64,000 bases of DNA from Mytilus edulis. Its lineage: Eukaryota > Mollusca > Bivalvia > Mytilida > Mytilidae. The notes beneath the pieces were generated by a model. That model did not search any database, was not told the origin of the DNA, and saw only the letters and a program-made list of their open reading frames with translations. The stretch spans positions 38,112,293-38,176,292 of the forward strand of contig NC_092349.1 in NCBI RefSeq assembly GCF_963676685.1, in the 5' to 3' direction. Every line of letters begins with the position of its first letter. Within the stretch, counting starts at the first letter, position 1. Both the position numbers and the translations under genes were made by a program. Of the stretch, positions 1-14,000 are shown piece after piece.

Positions 1-1996
1 TTGAATAAAACATTCCATGCAGTATATAAGATGCATTAAAATTAGTAAACCAATACCTATATACGCACAACCTGATTTTTCTTACAAAACTACAATTTTA
101 GTACTAATTTAAGAATGCCAGATATAGATTCATGGCTTGAAGTAAGATGGCGACTAAAAATAAAATATTGCCTTTTTAGTACAAAAGATATACATGTGGT
201 TTATACTTTTATTTGCAGGGAAAGGATGTCAACCTCTTTCCCCTTAATTTAACCCTGAATCAACCTTTTTCTTTTTTCTTTTTGAAAAAAAATAAAAAGA
301 CAAATAGTATATATGCGTGGTACATCTATAATTTTATCAACAATAAGTATTTTCTATTCTATTGACTATTAGTTGTGTATACGTTTGAGCCTTTTATATA
401 CATATATGTACTAATTTACTTTAATAGTAAGTCAAAAAGCTATAGATGTGTTTTATAAATATTCAATTGCAGTTAATACAAAAATAACCTAATATAAAAA
501 TAAACAACTTTTAATAGAATTAAACTTTGTTCATGTGTGAAAGAGAGGCTGATGACATCATAGTGATATTCAAACTCATTGGTTGATGATAAACTGATAT
601 CGCTGAATTTGGCTGAAAGTGTATTCCGGTACAAAACTTAGTAGCCATTTTTAATTCAAATTGTTAACATTTCACAACAATAGTCATTCTTTCTGTCTGT
701 TAAACAAACATCTTAAAACAAAGGCGCAACTAAAATAAATCTTTATTAGAAAAATTATTGTATAAACTGTAATGCACCATATTTGAATAATTCCTTACAA
801 ATTGAGCGTATTATTCTACAACAACTTGAGGAAACCAGATATTTTACTTTTATACCCTTATCTTTTCTAAGATCATATAGGAAATATTATCTTCATTAAA
901 TATGTCAATCCATTTCATCAATATGACAACATGACATTCCTACTTTTATCCCCTATAATATTTTTTTTTTAAATCCCAACAATATAACTGAAATTTCAGA
1001 ATAGGAAACTATTCCAGTTAAAAACAAATATTGGGGGAAAAAATCCACTTTTTAGTATTTTTTTTTATTAAACAATTGGAACCAGCCAACTTAATTTTTT
1101 ATGTCAACGTTTGTTAAAAAAATTATAAAAACAAACAGTTAAAATAAAATCTGCACGGACAGTATCATACTGCCCATACCATAAATAATTATACCATAGA
1201 AAATTATGTATGATTTCATTTATATTGTGGTTGACATAAAGGTCAAACATACACATAATAAAAATTGAACCTGTTGACTCTTTGATCGAAAAATCGTCTA
1301 AAGATTATATATTTTGTAAGAAGTATGTACCATATTTACCATTTTATTAGCCCTTGCCCTAACACACCACCTTGCAAATTTTGACCAATCAATCTTCAAT
1401 CATTAAGCAAAGAATAAAATTGAATAACTAACTGTATTTCTTTTTGGAAAAAAAAATGTAAATGGTTACTTTTAACTCTACCAAACAGATGTGAAGAAAT
1501 CTCTTTTCATTTGGTTACTAATAGACTTCTTCATTATTCTTGTTTTGGGCCAAACTATGAGTATACTAACTAATTTTGATGAAGCAGTGTTGATTTTTTT
1601 CTTAGACACAAGCAATTTCTTCAGATGGAATAGTATAAATACATTTAACTTTTAGTTTTCATTAGATAATTCAATAATTCACAAGCATGGTTTTAACAAC
1701 TCTATTGCACGTCCCCTTTAAGAATGTTTCAGTTCCCTAGAGCTTATAAAATGATACCTATGGTGAACTTGAAATTTTAAAAGAATTATCTCCCCTGACT
1801 GAAACAGATGAAGTAGAATTAAAATCAAAGATCATACAAAATGTTTTCTTGTGATATGGAGAGTATTTTCTGCAGCAATATCACAGTTAAGAGACTATAT
1901 GTCCCATGACAACGAGATACCATCTTGGAAATGTGCCCAATCAAAGGCAACGTCGACTTCAAAGTCATAAAAGCATTCATCATTTGCATATTCCCG
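1..1996. other. 3' flank / 3' UTR side of RILPL1
   Basis: AT-rich sequence downstream of the RILPL1 stop codon. It presumably contains the 3' UTR. A TTTATT at 1343-1348 (AATAAA on the minus strand) is one possible poly(A) signal, but several similar words occur and I cannot choose between them. I see no second gene or defined repeat here. Confidence 0.4.
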
Positions 1997-2069
1997 TCAG
2001 TGTTGATGGGTTCGTCTACTTTCTTGAACATGTACAGGAGAAGTTGATGGTGATGTTCCAAACAATGAT
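1997..2069 (-). CDS. RILPL1: RILPL1 exon 8 (terminal coding exon)
   Basis: Acceptor 'tatagtttcag'. In the phase set by exon 7 it reads LSLFGTSPSTSPVHVQESRR, then THQH and TGA at 1997-1999. The VHVQES word matches VHIQES near the human C-terminus. A longer open frame overlaps it in another phase but does not fit the splice phase. Confidence 0.85.
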
Positions 2070-5000
2070 CTGAAACTATAAAATAACAACGCTGTTGAAA
2101 AATACGTTTTCTGTTATCAAGGAAAATAGTTTGTGTTCTTCTGCACTAAAAACAAATGGGATAGCTATTTATAGATTTGAGTTAATTTTCTTCTGCAATA
2201 TTTCCAAAACTACAATTGAAACATTCTTAACTGAACATGCTTGAGAAAAAGAACAATATCAAATGTTGAAATTGCCTTAGTTCTTTGCTGGTTTCCTTTC
2301 AAATATCTCACAATTTGGTATTGACACTTGTTTCTTATAGAAATTGGTTTTTCTTTATATACAATATGTTTAAGAGTTTTAGTTTAATAAGAAAATTAAA
2401 CCTTAAATTTAATTTTATTCATGATTTCTTGATTAATCTAAATTATTTCTATGTATTTGGTCAAAATTGTCTCATGCAAAATAAATACTATGTCATTTTA
2501 GTTGCAGTGGTCATTGATTCATAAATATATATATTTTTTGTACTTATTTAATTTTTTAACCAATGTCCAAACACAGTAATATATTAGAAATTAAGGAATT
2601 TAAGTTATTTAATCATTTGCATGAAATCAACAACATATACATAAAAGCTAACATTTAAAATTATCAACATTTTTTTCTCTGGACAATGCACATGCAACTC
2701 ATAAATGGAACTGGTGGAAAATCTATTTATAGATTTACATGTTTACATGTTTACTTGTCTCACAATAACAAATTAAATTTGATTATAAATATTAAAATCA
2801 GAAACAACAAATTATTAAGTTGGTCGCATATAAATCTTTAAAAAAAATTCAAGAATGATAATTCATTTCACAAAACATTAAATATGAATGGAAGGGTATA
2901 TGGGAAGTATGTCAATGTATGATTTATCTCTAATAAAAAAGTTTCCATGCTTATTTTCAACATATTGGTGTAGATCTTACTGCATCTATGAAACAGCTTA
3001 ATACTGTGTCTTCTCTTTGTTTATATACATAATTTGTTGACATGCTATACCTAGCATTGTTTTATTTCCAATGCATGACTGTTTATGAACCAGATGGTTT
3101 ATTTTACATTACATTAAAGCATTGAGAATTCAAACCACTGCAGTATTTTGATAAAGGTGCATGAAGGCTACATTAAAAATTCTATTATCTATTACTATCA
3201 TCCTGTTGTGAGTGGTTTACAACTTTATAAAAAATAGAATAAAACAAGAATGTGTCCCAAGTACACGGATGCCCCACTCGCACTATCATTTTCTATGTTC
3301 AGTGGACCGTGAAATTAGGGTCAAAACTTTAATTTGGAATTAAAATTAGAAAGATCATATCATAGGGAACATGTGTACTAAGTTTCAAGTTGATTAGACT
3401 TCAACTTCTTCAAAAACTACCTTGACCAAAAACTTTAAACTGAAGCGAACGGACGCACAGATGGACGGCGAACAGACGGACAGACGAATGGAGGCACAGA
3501 CCAGAAAACATAATGCCCCTCTACTATCGTAGGTGGGGCATAAAAATAAGCAACCATTCAATATATATATATTAAAAATACAGAATTTTAGTGAACTTAC
3601 ATAAATATAGAGATAATAAGCAAATAAATTACATCATACATGTATATGCAAAAATAAATAGAGATCATAATTGAAAAAGTGGGAGAATTTTCTACACATA
3701 TGACAAGAAACAACACTAATCTTTCTACCTAGAATTCCAAGTCGGGGAGATTTAATTTTTCCACCAGTCCAGTGAAGCTACAAGCAACATAAATGATTAC
3801 TGTTTGCAACTTGCATTCTAAATAATAAAGCCTCCCTGAAAATCTATTCTATAGAAGCCTTTTCAGGGTTTTATAATTTTTCAAGCTTCATTTTGAATTT
3901 ACATCACTGCATGTTTTTGGTTGGAAAATGTCAATTGTTTCATCCATAGCTACTTCACACTACATTCACTAGGATTGTTTTGTATAATCATGATAGAGCC
4001 TTTTAACAAATGTATTAAATAAATGGTTTATCAGTCTACAAGAAGTGGATTCAATATTTGAGACATTAAATGATTTAATCATTTATTTCTAGAACAGTAG
4101 AACTTTTCAATTTTGTTTACATTTTTATAACATCCCTGAATATCTTAATAACAACAATTTTTGTTTACATTTTTATAACATCCCTGAATATCTTAATAAC
4201 AACAAGTTTTGTTTTCATTTTCAATAACAGTAATAAATTCGCTTCAATGAATGGTGTGCAAACATAATTTTCAGAGAAGAACTCATTACACATGTATAAT
4301 GATGTAATAACAAAATTGCTCCTGTTAAAGAGTTATTAAAATAAAATACTAAAGGGAGACAACTTACATTTTAGATATGACCATTAAAGTTTGAAATGGT
4401 ATCAAACAATATTAGACACATAAGGCCAACTAAAATTAATTAGTAGATTTTCATCCAAATTTCTGAAAAAAATGGGGCGGGTGGGAGGATTTTATTTTTT
4501 AAATTTTATTTCATATGAAACCATTTTGTGACGAGTTCTTCATGTATGCAAGTGTAATAATAAGCTTATATCATGTATACACAGGTAAGAGGAATCTTAC
4601 ATTATTTTTCAAATCCTAAAATAAATGTCTCTAATTGCGGCTTTAGAAACTAAACAACAAAGACGTGTAGAAATGCTCTCTTCAGTTGGACTTTCTACAC
4701 CAAATGTATTTGGGTTCCTAAACGATTGCTTTTAGTACCCATAAAATGAAGCAAATGCATTGGTATGCAACACAATTATTATGAGTACAGAATAAAATGA
4801 AAACTCAAACAGTGTTTAAAATAATAGGATTGGTACTTATGCATTTATGCAAGATGAAAATATAATTACGGTACCATGTAAAACACATGTGAACTTTATA
4901 AAAAAAAAAAGAAGTTGTTGTTTAATGACCCTTTTGGGGATATTGGGACATTTTGTGTTAATCAACAAGAAAAGACAGTCATGGGTAAAATCTAAGGGCT

Positions 5001-8000
5001 TCTGTAAATAAAAAGCGTATGTTAGTCGACTTTTTAAACTCAATAAACAAGTTCGTGTTTGTGTTTCAATATCTTTAATCCAGTCATGTTTTCTGTATCA
5101 ATGGGTTCCACGATTTTTGCGCTTTGGATATCTTTCGCATTTAAACTTCCTGACACGAAGTTATTGTCTAAAAAAATCCAGTTTTCTAATCACAGAAATT
5201 TGTGACATACCGCGATTTGTGGTCTAGGACACAGCGTTTTTCTCGTAACACGAATATTTCACGTCATTATCGTTATCAGTTTTTACTCTCGAAAGATGAT
5301 GTTGTCATCTTAGAGCAGCAGAATATGTCGACAATCATTTTGGTTAGATTTACTCGCGGTACAAAACCGAAAATTGAAACAGGAAGTCATAAATGAAACG
5401 AAATTTTAACGGTTATCGGTAACGGAAAGGAACAAAATCCGTAAATCGTAAATTTTATAAAATAAAAAAAATCGGGGCGGGACGATTTCAGAGGGGCGGG
5501 CGGGGATGAAAATCTATCAATTAATTTTAATTGGCCTAAACTATGATAGATGAAAATATCAACTTTGCCTGACATCCTGACATGCTTCATTTCCAAAATT
5601 TCTAAACATTTATTTGTATGAACTTTCAATTTCTGGTGAGACTAAGCTTTATGACCTTTGACATCATAGCATCTGTATAAAGTCAGGAAAGCAACTGTTT
5701 ATCATCTTTCATTCCTTTGGATATAGCATATTCCAGTTTTAGTGATTGAAATGTACTTTTATAAACTTTTAATATTAACCATATGATAATCTTTTTCATA
5801 TTTGTTTTATAGCTCTTATCATACCTAAATTTAAGTAAATATTTTTCTATTGGAATACTTACAATTTTCTAATGCCTGATTCTCTTCGTCTTCCAGGATA
5901 AAGCTTTTCATAAGGTTCTTTGTTGATTGGCCCATATACAGGTAGTTCCTCACCAGTATATGAATCACTAAAATAGGAAGAAAATTACTTGTGAAGTAGG
6001 AAGCGACTTCAAATTCCTTAAAAAATCTTTTTGATACCATCACATATCTAAGTACATGTACTTCAAATTCCTTTAAAACTATTTTTGGGTACTATCAACA
6101 ACATTTAATTTGTTTAAGTAGTACTTAATTTTATATGCCATTGATCAAATCATTTTCATTTAATTGTAATTCATTACCTTTGCCTATATAACAGAAAATG
6201 CTCTTTCTATACAAATTTGGGCTAAACAATTAACTTTTTATAATGTTTGTCTGTATTTTCTCTTCAATCTTCTTTGCTCTGATTTTAAGATTTCAGGAAA
6301 GCCATGTTTTGTTTAAATAGGTGACAAGGTCACCACAGTCAAAATACAAGCATAATTAATGCAAAGTCTTCAATTGTTATTTTGCAGTTGCACTGAGCAT
6401 TGATTGAATTATTAAGGATAGACAAGACCTGAGTCAAGATAATGTCTTCCAGTGACATGATCTCTTGTTATGGTACCTTTTGAACTAAGACCCTAAGAGG
6501 TCAAGCCCAATATGTTGTCTAGTAAAAAGCTAGCCTCACTTTCATATCACATACATGTATATAGATGTTCTCTGCAAGATTACACCATGAATGTGAGCCA
6601 TCTGTTCAACTATCATCATCAGATATCCATAGATATGTGAAGAAATAGGGTTTCATTCATTTTACATGCAATTATCGAGGTCTGACCAGTTGGATAAATT
6701 TTTAATGCATTGAATAATTTTATGTGTGCAAAATAGTGAATTTTATTCATTCTAATTTGTACTCAAGAGTTGTCATTAAATAAAGAGAGAAATTAATTCT
6801 ACCACACCACTTCATTAATTTTTATACAAATACTTCTTTATCCTTGATGCCATAGTTGATATTTTTTTAATTAAGCGTTTGAAAGTTTCAATTTCTCACA
6901 TGCAAAAACTACTCAATCATGGAGTACAGAGGTATACACAAGTAAAGCCACATTCTAATTCTTATCAACATGGTGTACCTGTGCATGATATCACAATTGA
7001 AATTGAAATGTTGTCACAATTGAAATTGAGACGTCAGTTGAAGTTTGAAATCTTTAGATATCTAAGTTGGACATTTCTGCAAGAGTTGGTAATCACCGTA
7101 ACCATTGACGTAAAATAAAATTCTTTATAAAGTTAGTGTAAGTCTACGTGTATTTATACATTTGAAGTATTGAAACCCTTGGTAAGTCTACTTGTATTTG
7201 TACATTTCAAATCTTTAAACCCTTGGTTATCTAAGAACTTTTTGTTTCATCAAATCAGAATGACTGCCTTTTATAGTGTCTGTTAAGTTTGATTTAAACA
7301 AAAGAGTTGAGATATTCCAAACAGAATCAAATAATCTTTTCATGTCGTGCTCTATGTTTATTTAAACAAGAATATTCAGTATTTTTGTCAATATTGTACA
7401 ATAATTTCAATGCTCTGGTCAAAGATATCTACAAATATGATTCCTTTTCATATCGGAATGAGCATAGATCATGACATGAAAGAATTAACTTGTGAATCAA
7501 TACATTTTGCAGCTACGTGATTAATGATGAAACCCTTATTTCAATCCTCTTTGAAGGTAATTCAACTGTGGTCAATATTTACCTAGCTATCAGTTTTAAG
7601 GTGGTCCACACTTTGACTAAAATTAATTAGACTCGTTTAATTTTCTTAAAATTTTGACAAAGTATTTTCTTTGACCCTTTGACAAAAAATTAAAAAAAAT
7701 CAAAAAAATTGAACCAACCGTTTAATCAGAAAAATTACACTGGTTATATAGCAGTTTGACAAACACTTATTTTGATCATTGAGAAGCTTAATATTCCCTT
7801 AAGAACACAATGTCATTAAAACGTTCTGCTGATTTTACAGAGTTATCTCCCTGTAGTGTTAGGTACCACCTTAAACTGAAATTATTTGCCACAACCTTTT
7901 CACTTCTGATAGCTGAATACATTTTTTGAAACTTACTTTGACTTTGTGTCATCAGCACTATCCCCATCTGATGCAAAACTGGTCATTAACTGGTTAGCAG

Positions 8001-11000
8001 GTCTAATAGAGAGAAAATACAAGCAAAGACTGGTTAGCAAAATCTAATAGAAAGAAGATACAAGCACAAAATTGTACAGAATCTAATGCATGTTCAAGGA
8101 CACTACAATACTGGACTTTCATGTAAAAGAAGCATGCTTGATTTAAAAGCAGGAAGGCATTCTGGGTAAAACTGTCATGCTTAATATCTAAGATTAACAT
8201 TCATATAATTGTCAGTTCTTACACTTGACATACCCTTTTTTCTTAACTCTTTGTCTCCTGGATGTTCAATTGTAACAATGGCATTTTAAAAAGTTTAGAA
8301 GTTTAAAAAAGAAAACTTACTTAAATCTTATACAGCATTAAATATATAAATGGTAAATGTATCTGGAATGTTAAAATTCATCCTGATCTTTAGTTTCATA
8401 ATACATGTATTGAAAATCACTGATTATTTAGTCATAAGCTAAAAATGGTTGTACATGTAAGAAATATAGCAATAGAGATTGGAAAATTATATAAGCTTTC
8501 CATAGATTTTCATGTGTAGTTCTTAATTCTTCAATGGTTTTAATTTAATATGATACAATATTCACATACTTTATTATATAATTGATCACAATACAATATT
8601 GCTACCAGAATTGGATAATATTTAGTAATTTCAAGCAAAACAATAATATCTAGCCTAGTCAAGCTAATTAAACACAACATAAAAATATCTTTATGCACAC
8701 ATTTGAATACAAGGTTCTCACAAAGGCAATATTATCAAATCAAAATCTGTCTTAAACTCATCATTTTCAAAACTTGTGAGTCCAAAGATGCATCAAGATT
8801 GTAAAATATTGTGGATCAACTGAGCACAAATTATATCATTTTGTAACAAAAGCTTTAAACAGTCAAAAACATTGTCATTGCCTTGCTCTATTTTTTGATA
8901 GGGACTGAAATAATAAAGGATATAGCAATAAAATTTCACCTTTTAACTTTTGGACACACCAAAGCCAAAAATGATGAGTCCCAGGCCTGGACTCACCTTC
9001 AAAATTCCAAAATGAGAACCCTGTGGAATAGATCTATTTCTATGCAGCTGACCATCATACATGAACATCATAATTTAAGCATATCTGAATCTTCCAAAAG
9101 TATTAACAACTAAAGGCTAATCACTTACTTTGGTTTATAATCAGCTAATTCTTCCTCTACGGCTATAAGTTTTGTTTTAAGTTCATTTCTCTCCAATAAA
9201 ACAGTTCGTAATTCATTTAATGTAAATCGTGGACGGTTTGGATCTTTTAAGTCAATCACCATTTTGCCAACCATACTAAGTTTTTGTTGTAATTTTTCAA
9301 AACTTTCGTCAGTAGGTTCATCATTTGGAATGAAATTGTCTACGGAATGTTCAATAATATCTTCATGTAAGTTCTTTTGATGTGGCTCTTCATCTACTTC
9401 CTACAGAAATAGTATGAAAAAATACTTTTGAAAAATGCAGAAAATTCTACCTTAATTAAACCCCTTTGAGACATAATACTGCTCTAATTTAGCTCACAAG
9501 TGTGGAGCCTCTGAACTTTGTTAGTCTTGAATATTGATTTTAATTCATTTATATGTTTTGTAGTTTAGTGTGACTGACATACATATTCACTGAATTATAA
9601 CACATTTTTGTTTGGACGCCAGCTGGAGCCCTCCTCTGGGTGTCAGATTTTCTTCGCTGTGTTGAAGAAGGATTGGTGGCCTTTGGCTGTTTTCTGTCCT
9701 TTGGCCAGGTTGTTGTCCCTTTGACACATTCCCCATTTCCATTCTCAATTATATTTGACAAGTTCAATAATTACAGAGAATTTTCAGATTGTTTTGGAAT
9801 GTACATGTATTTCAATGAATTCCTTTAACATATCAAGATTACTGAAAGTTAAAAAAGAACTTTGATTGCTTTTCCTTAAACTGATCTAATAATACACTTT
9901 TATTAGATTGGTGATACTGTTGATCCAAAGAAACAACATAACTAATTAAGTAAACACCCTTGTGAAGATGTTCTACATGTATATACTCACGACTTCTCTC
10001 AGTGGGTTGGGCTTTTCCTGAGTGGGCGTGTCTACTCGATCTTCTTCCTGAGACTCTTGATCTCTCATTATTTCCTGTATCTGATTAATTTGTTGTTCTT
10101 TATCTACAAGCTGAGCCTCTAACTCACTCTTTTCTTCTAACAAAGTTCTAGATTGTTTTTTATGTGTTGTGTTTTTCTTACGAAGTTCTGTATTTACTTT
10201 CACAACTTGTTCTAATTGTGTCTGTAGCTAAAATGTAAAATAATATGTTGGTGAAGTAAACATGCGTCTGATCTTGCTTAAGTGCCAGTCTGCCTAAGAA
10301 TCAGGCAGTGGTGAAAACATGACCCAAAAAAACCCACCCTATTTGACATTGATTTCAGTTCATAATATGTAGTTATGCACAAAAATGACATTCATTTCCA
10401 TTTTCTGTTCTGGTAATAGAAGATACAATTTGGTTGAAATGCACTAGAAATTAACGAATAAGGGGAGATAACTCTGTAATTTGCTATCATTCTAACCAAT
10501 TTTCTAACCAAGCTATTTGATATTACCAAACACACACGTACAAAAGACTAACACTTTTTAACTCAGGATGATGGTTACAAAATGTAGTATTAAATAGCAT
10601 GATTAGCTCGGTGGGTTTTTTCTAATCATGTTTTAATTTTTACCTAAATTGCCTGATTCTTACAAAGACTGGCACTTAATTATTTCACTCTTCATATAAA
10701 TACAATATTGTATTTTTAGATTCACAGTTAGTGAGTTATGATAAGTATCAGTTTTTGATTGAATGGTCACAAAAATCCCTTTACTAGCAACTAATGCAAT
10801 GCAAGCACTCAATTTGTGACAATCAAATTGACAATTTATGTCTTAGAATCTTAGATAAAATTACCCCTTTTTTAAAGACTTATATTTTATCAAAAAAGAT
10901 TTTATTATTGTGTTGTGACTGTGACTTTGTCTACAGTTCTGCGATTAAGCAATATATTGTAAATATTGTTCCCCATATTTTGACGTTGTTAGATAGGGAC

Positions 11001-14000
11001 GTGAGAGCAGAGAGATGTTGACGAATAAACAGAATAGCTGGAATGGTTAGAACTGTCATAGTGTATGCAGTGTGTTTTGTATTTTAAGTAAACTTTGTGA
11101 CATCTGTATGATACATGTAGTGAAATATTAATAAATCGTGTTACTTTCTACAAAGATTGTGTTCATTGATGAATGCTCAGAATTCTACATAATATTTACA
11201 ACAATATAATCTATCATATTAAGACATCAAGATAAATTGTTACATTTATTTACCATACTCTAGCTATTGACAACAAGAATTTCACAAAAGGAATACAATT
11301 TCAAATTATTGAGAGATATTCTTACTGCTTCACAATCTATACTTTTCTGACTCAGGTCTCTTTTCTGTTTCCTTAGATCATCTCTCTGCTTGTCAACAGT
11401 ATCTTTTAATTTCATCAGAACTTCAATTTCTTTTTCCTCAGTTTCTGAAAGTACAGCCAGCATTTTTTATTTTTTTCATCATATTTATTCAATATTTTCA
11501 TGATATCGAATTAAATTTTAATTAACTCTTAATGATCTTTATCTTATTTGTCTGGCTATCTGCAAATTAATAGCAAATAAAAAGTAAACAACATTTCAAA
11601 CGTCTTCCCAACCTTGTTATTTGATAATTACATTTTAAAGAATAATTGCCTTAATTGACACTTTTTTCCTTTTTAATTTAATAAAATATTTTATAAAAAA
11701 CCTGCTCGATTTATACATGTTATATGTTGACATTGAACATGTTAAGCCTGTTGTCCAATTTCAAAAAAAAAAACCTGATGATTTTTTCCAACATGCATTA
11801 AGTAATGATAGAGAAAAATGCTTACAAGAATTGCAAAGATTATACTTGTTACTGTAATGTTTATTCAATATTCTTTTGAAATATATATACTATTTCCCAT
11901 CTTGAGAACTTTGTAGAAATGATTTAATATTTGAGGGGGGGCGAGACCATTTTCAGGACGCCGGGATTGGCCGATTTTAGCAACGGGAAATTGGGATTGC
12001 CTTGTTTAAAGATCGGGAATTCGGGATAGAAAAACATCGGGATACGGGAAACCCACATTTTTAGCCATGGGAAATCGGGATTTTTATGTTGAAATATAAC
12101 GGGATTGACAAAAAACTGTACCTTGGACAGATAAAAGTACCATTTTCATTATACTTCAATCAGAATCGCATCTAGAAACAGATTAGATCCAGATCTTATT
12201 GTTATTTTCTGCTCACTTTTTGAAGTAACCGTAGCCAGTGCCATATTTCAGTGGGATTTCCAGTGACACTAGAACAATAGAAAAATCACTCTTCTTATGA
12301 AAGAGATAGTGCTCAAGTGCTCCACGAAACCTCTTTCTAAATTATTAACATCTATTTTATCAGCAATCAAAGACGGGCTTCAAAGTTATTGTGAAACTGC
12401 CTATTCTAGAGGGGGCGTGAATCAGATGTGGATACTTAAAAATTCCAAAGATCTTTTAGAGTACATACAATCTAACTCTCTTTCATCTTGTAACAGTATT
12501 AAAACATTTGACTTTTCTACTCTGTATACTAGTATTCCACATTCCAAACTAAAAGACAAATTGAAAGAGTTGGTATTGCTTTGCTTAGTAAAAAAAGAAT
12601 GGCCAACGTAGATACAAGTATCTTGTCTTAGGGAGGGATAAATCCTACTTTGTAAAGGATCACTCTGATTCGAACAAAAAAATCTCTGAAACTGATATTA
12701 TCAAGATGCCTGATTTCTTGATTGACAACATATTTGTTACGTTCGGAGGACGTGTTTTTCAACAGACTGTCGGCATTCCAATGGGAACAAACTGTGCCCC
12801 TCTACTTGCCGACTTGTTTCTTTATTATTATGAGGCTGACTTCATGCAGGAACTTCTTAGGAAGAAAGATAAGAAGTTAGCACTATCCTTTAACTCTACT
12901 TTTCGCTATATAGATGATGTTCTTTCACTAAATAATTCAAAATTTGGTGACTATGTGGAACGCATCTATCCAATCGAGCTAGAGATAAAGGATACTACAG
13001 ATACAGTTACGTCGGCCTCATATCTTGACTTACATCTAGAAATTGACAATGAGGGTCGGTTGAAAACAAAACTTTACGACAAAAGAGATGATTTCAGCTT
13101 TAATATCCACTGTACGCGAATTCAATTCAAAATATTTTATTGTTCAAATATCAAATGTACATTTAAACAAAGGGATTGGACAAAAGGCAGTGCCTATACA
13201 AATCCTTTCCCATACAAGATGGATTGAATAACATGCATGATACAGTAGTATATAATTTTCTGATAATTTAATAGATCATAATACGTTGTTGCAGTGATTC
13301 AGGGGAGGCAATTCCCCCACTTCTTGAAGTATTTTATTGTGTATACATATATAAATAACTATGTTAACAAAGTCAAAGCAAGACCTACTGAAGGTAGTGT
13401 CAAATTTTATACCACATCAATAAGTGTTGGTTAGGAATCAAGTAGATCATTAAGTTATTTTTTACTCAAATTCACAAACTCACTGCAACAAAGTTGTTCT
13501 ATTTATATGAATAACAAGAATTGATTGGCCCTTTTTTGCAATACATAAGTAATTTAGTGTACCATCTTATTACAAGACTATTAATTTCTTGATTTTTGAA
13601 AATATAATTACTAATACAAAAAATAAAATAAAATATGTATAAATTTATTTGCAAAAAGATGCTAAACACAATTGGTTGTTTTTTTTTGTGTTAAAAGTTA
13701 GGTTTGTCTTTAATTAAAGAGTGGTACACTGTGGTTATAAGCTGATTTCTAAGCAGTATAGTAGCACATGAAATATTATAAAAATCTTCCAGTTTCATGA
13801 ATATATTGTTGTACATATGTAAATAGCTCAGTGTTTTCATCAATATTTAAGTCTGAGCAACCCTGTAGTAGGACATCAAGATTGACATTATTAAAGTTAC
13901 TTATTTGTCGAAAGAGCTCATATCTCTGATAAATGTAAAATGGACAAACATAAAAGAAATGAAAATTATCTTCTACTGGATCTCCACAGGCACATATAGA

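Noticed and set aside
1825-1996. Open frame extending past the RILPL1 final exon in another phase
   Set aside because: It overlaps the terminal exon but the splice phase from exon 7 gives a different frame that matches the human C-terminus.
7328-7490. Imperfect inverted pair (cttttcatgtcgtgctctatg / catagatcatgacatgaaag)
   Set aside because: No terminal boundaries or target duplication could be defined; may be a decayed MITE.
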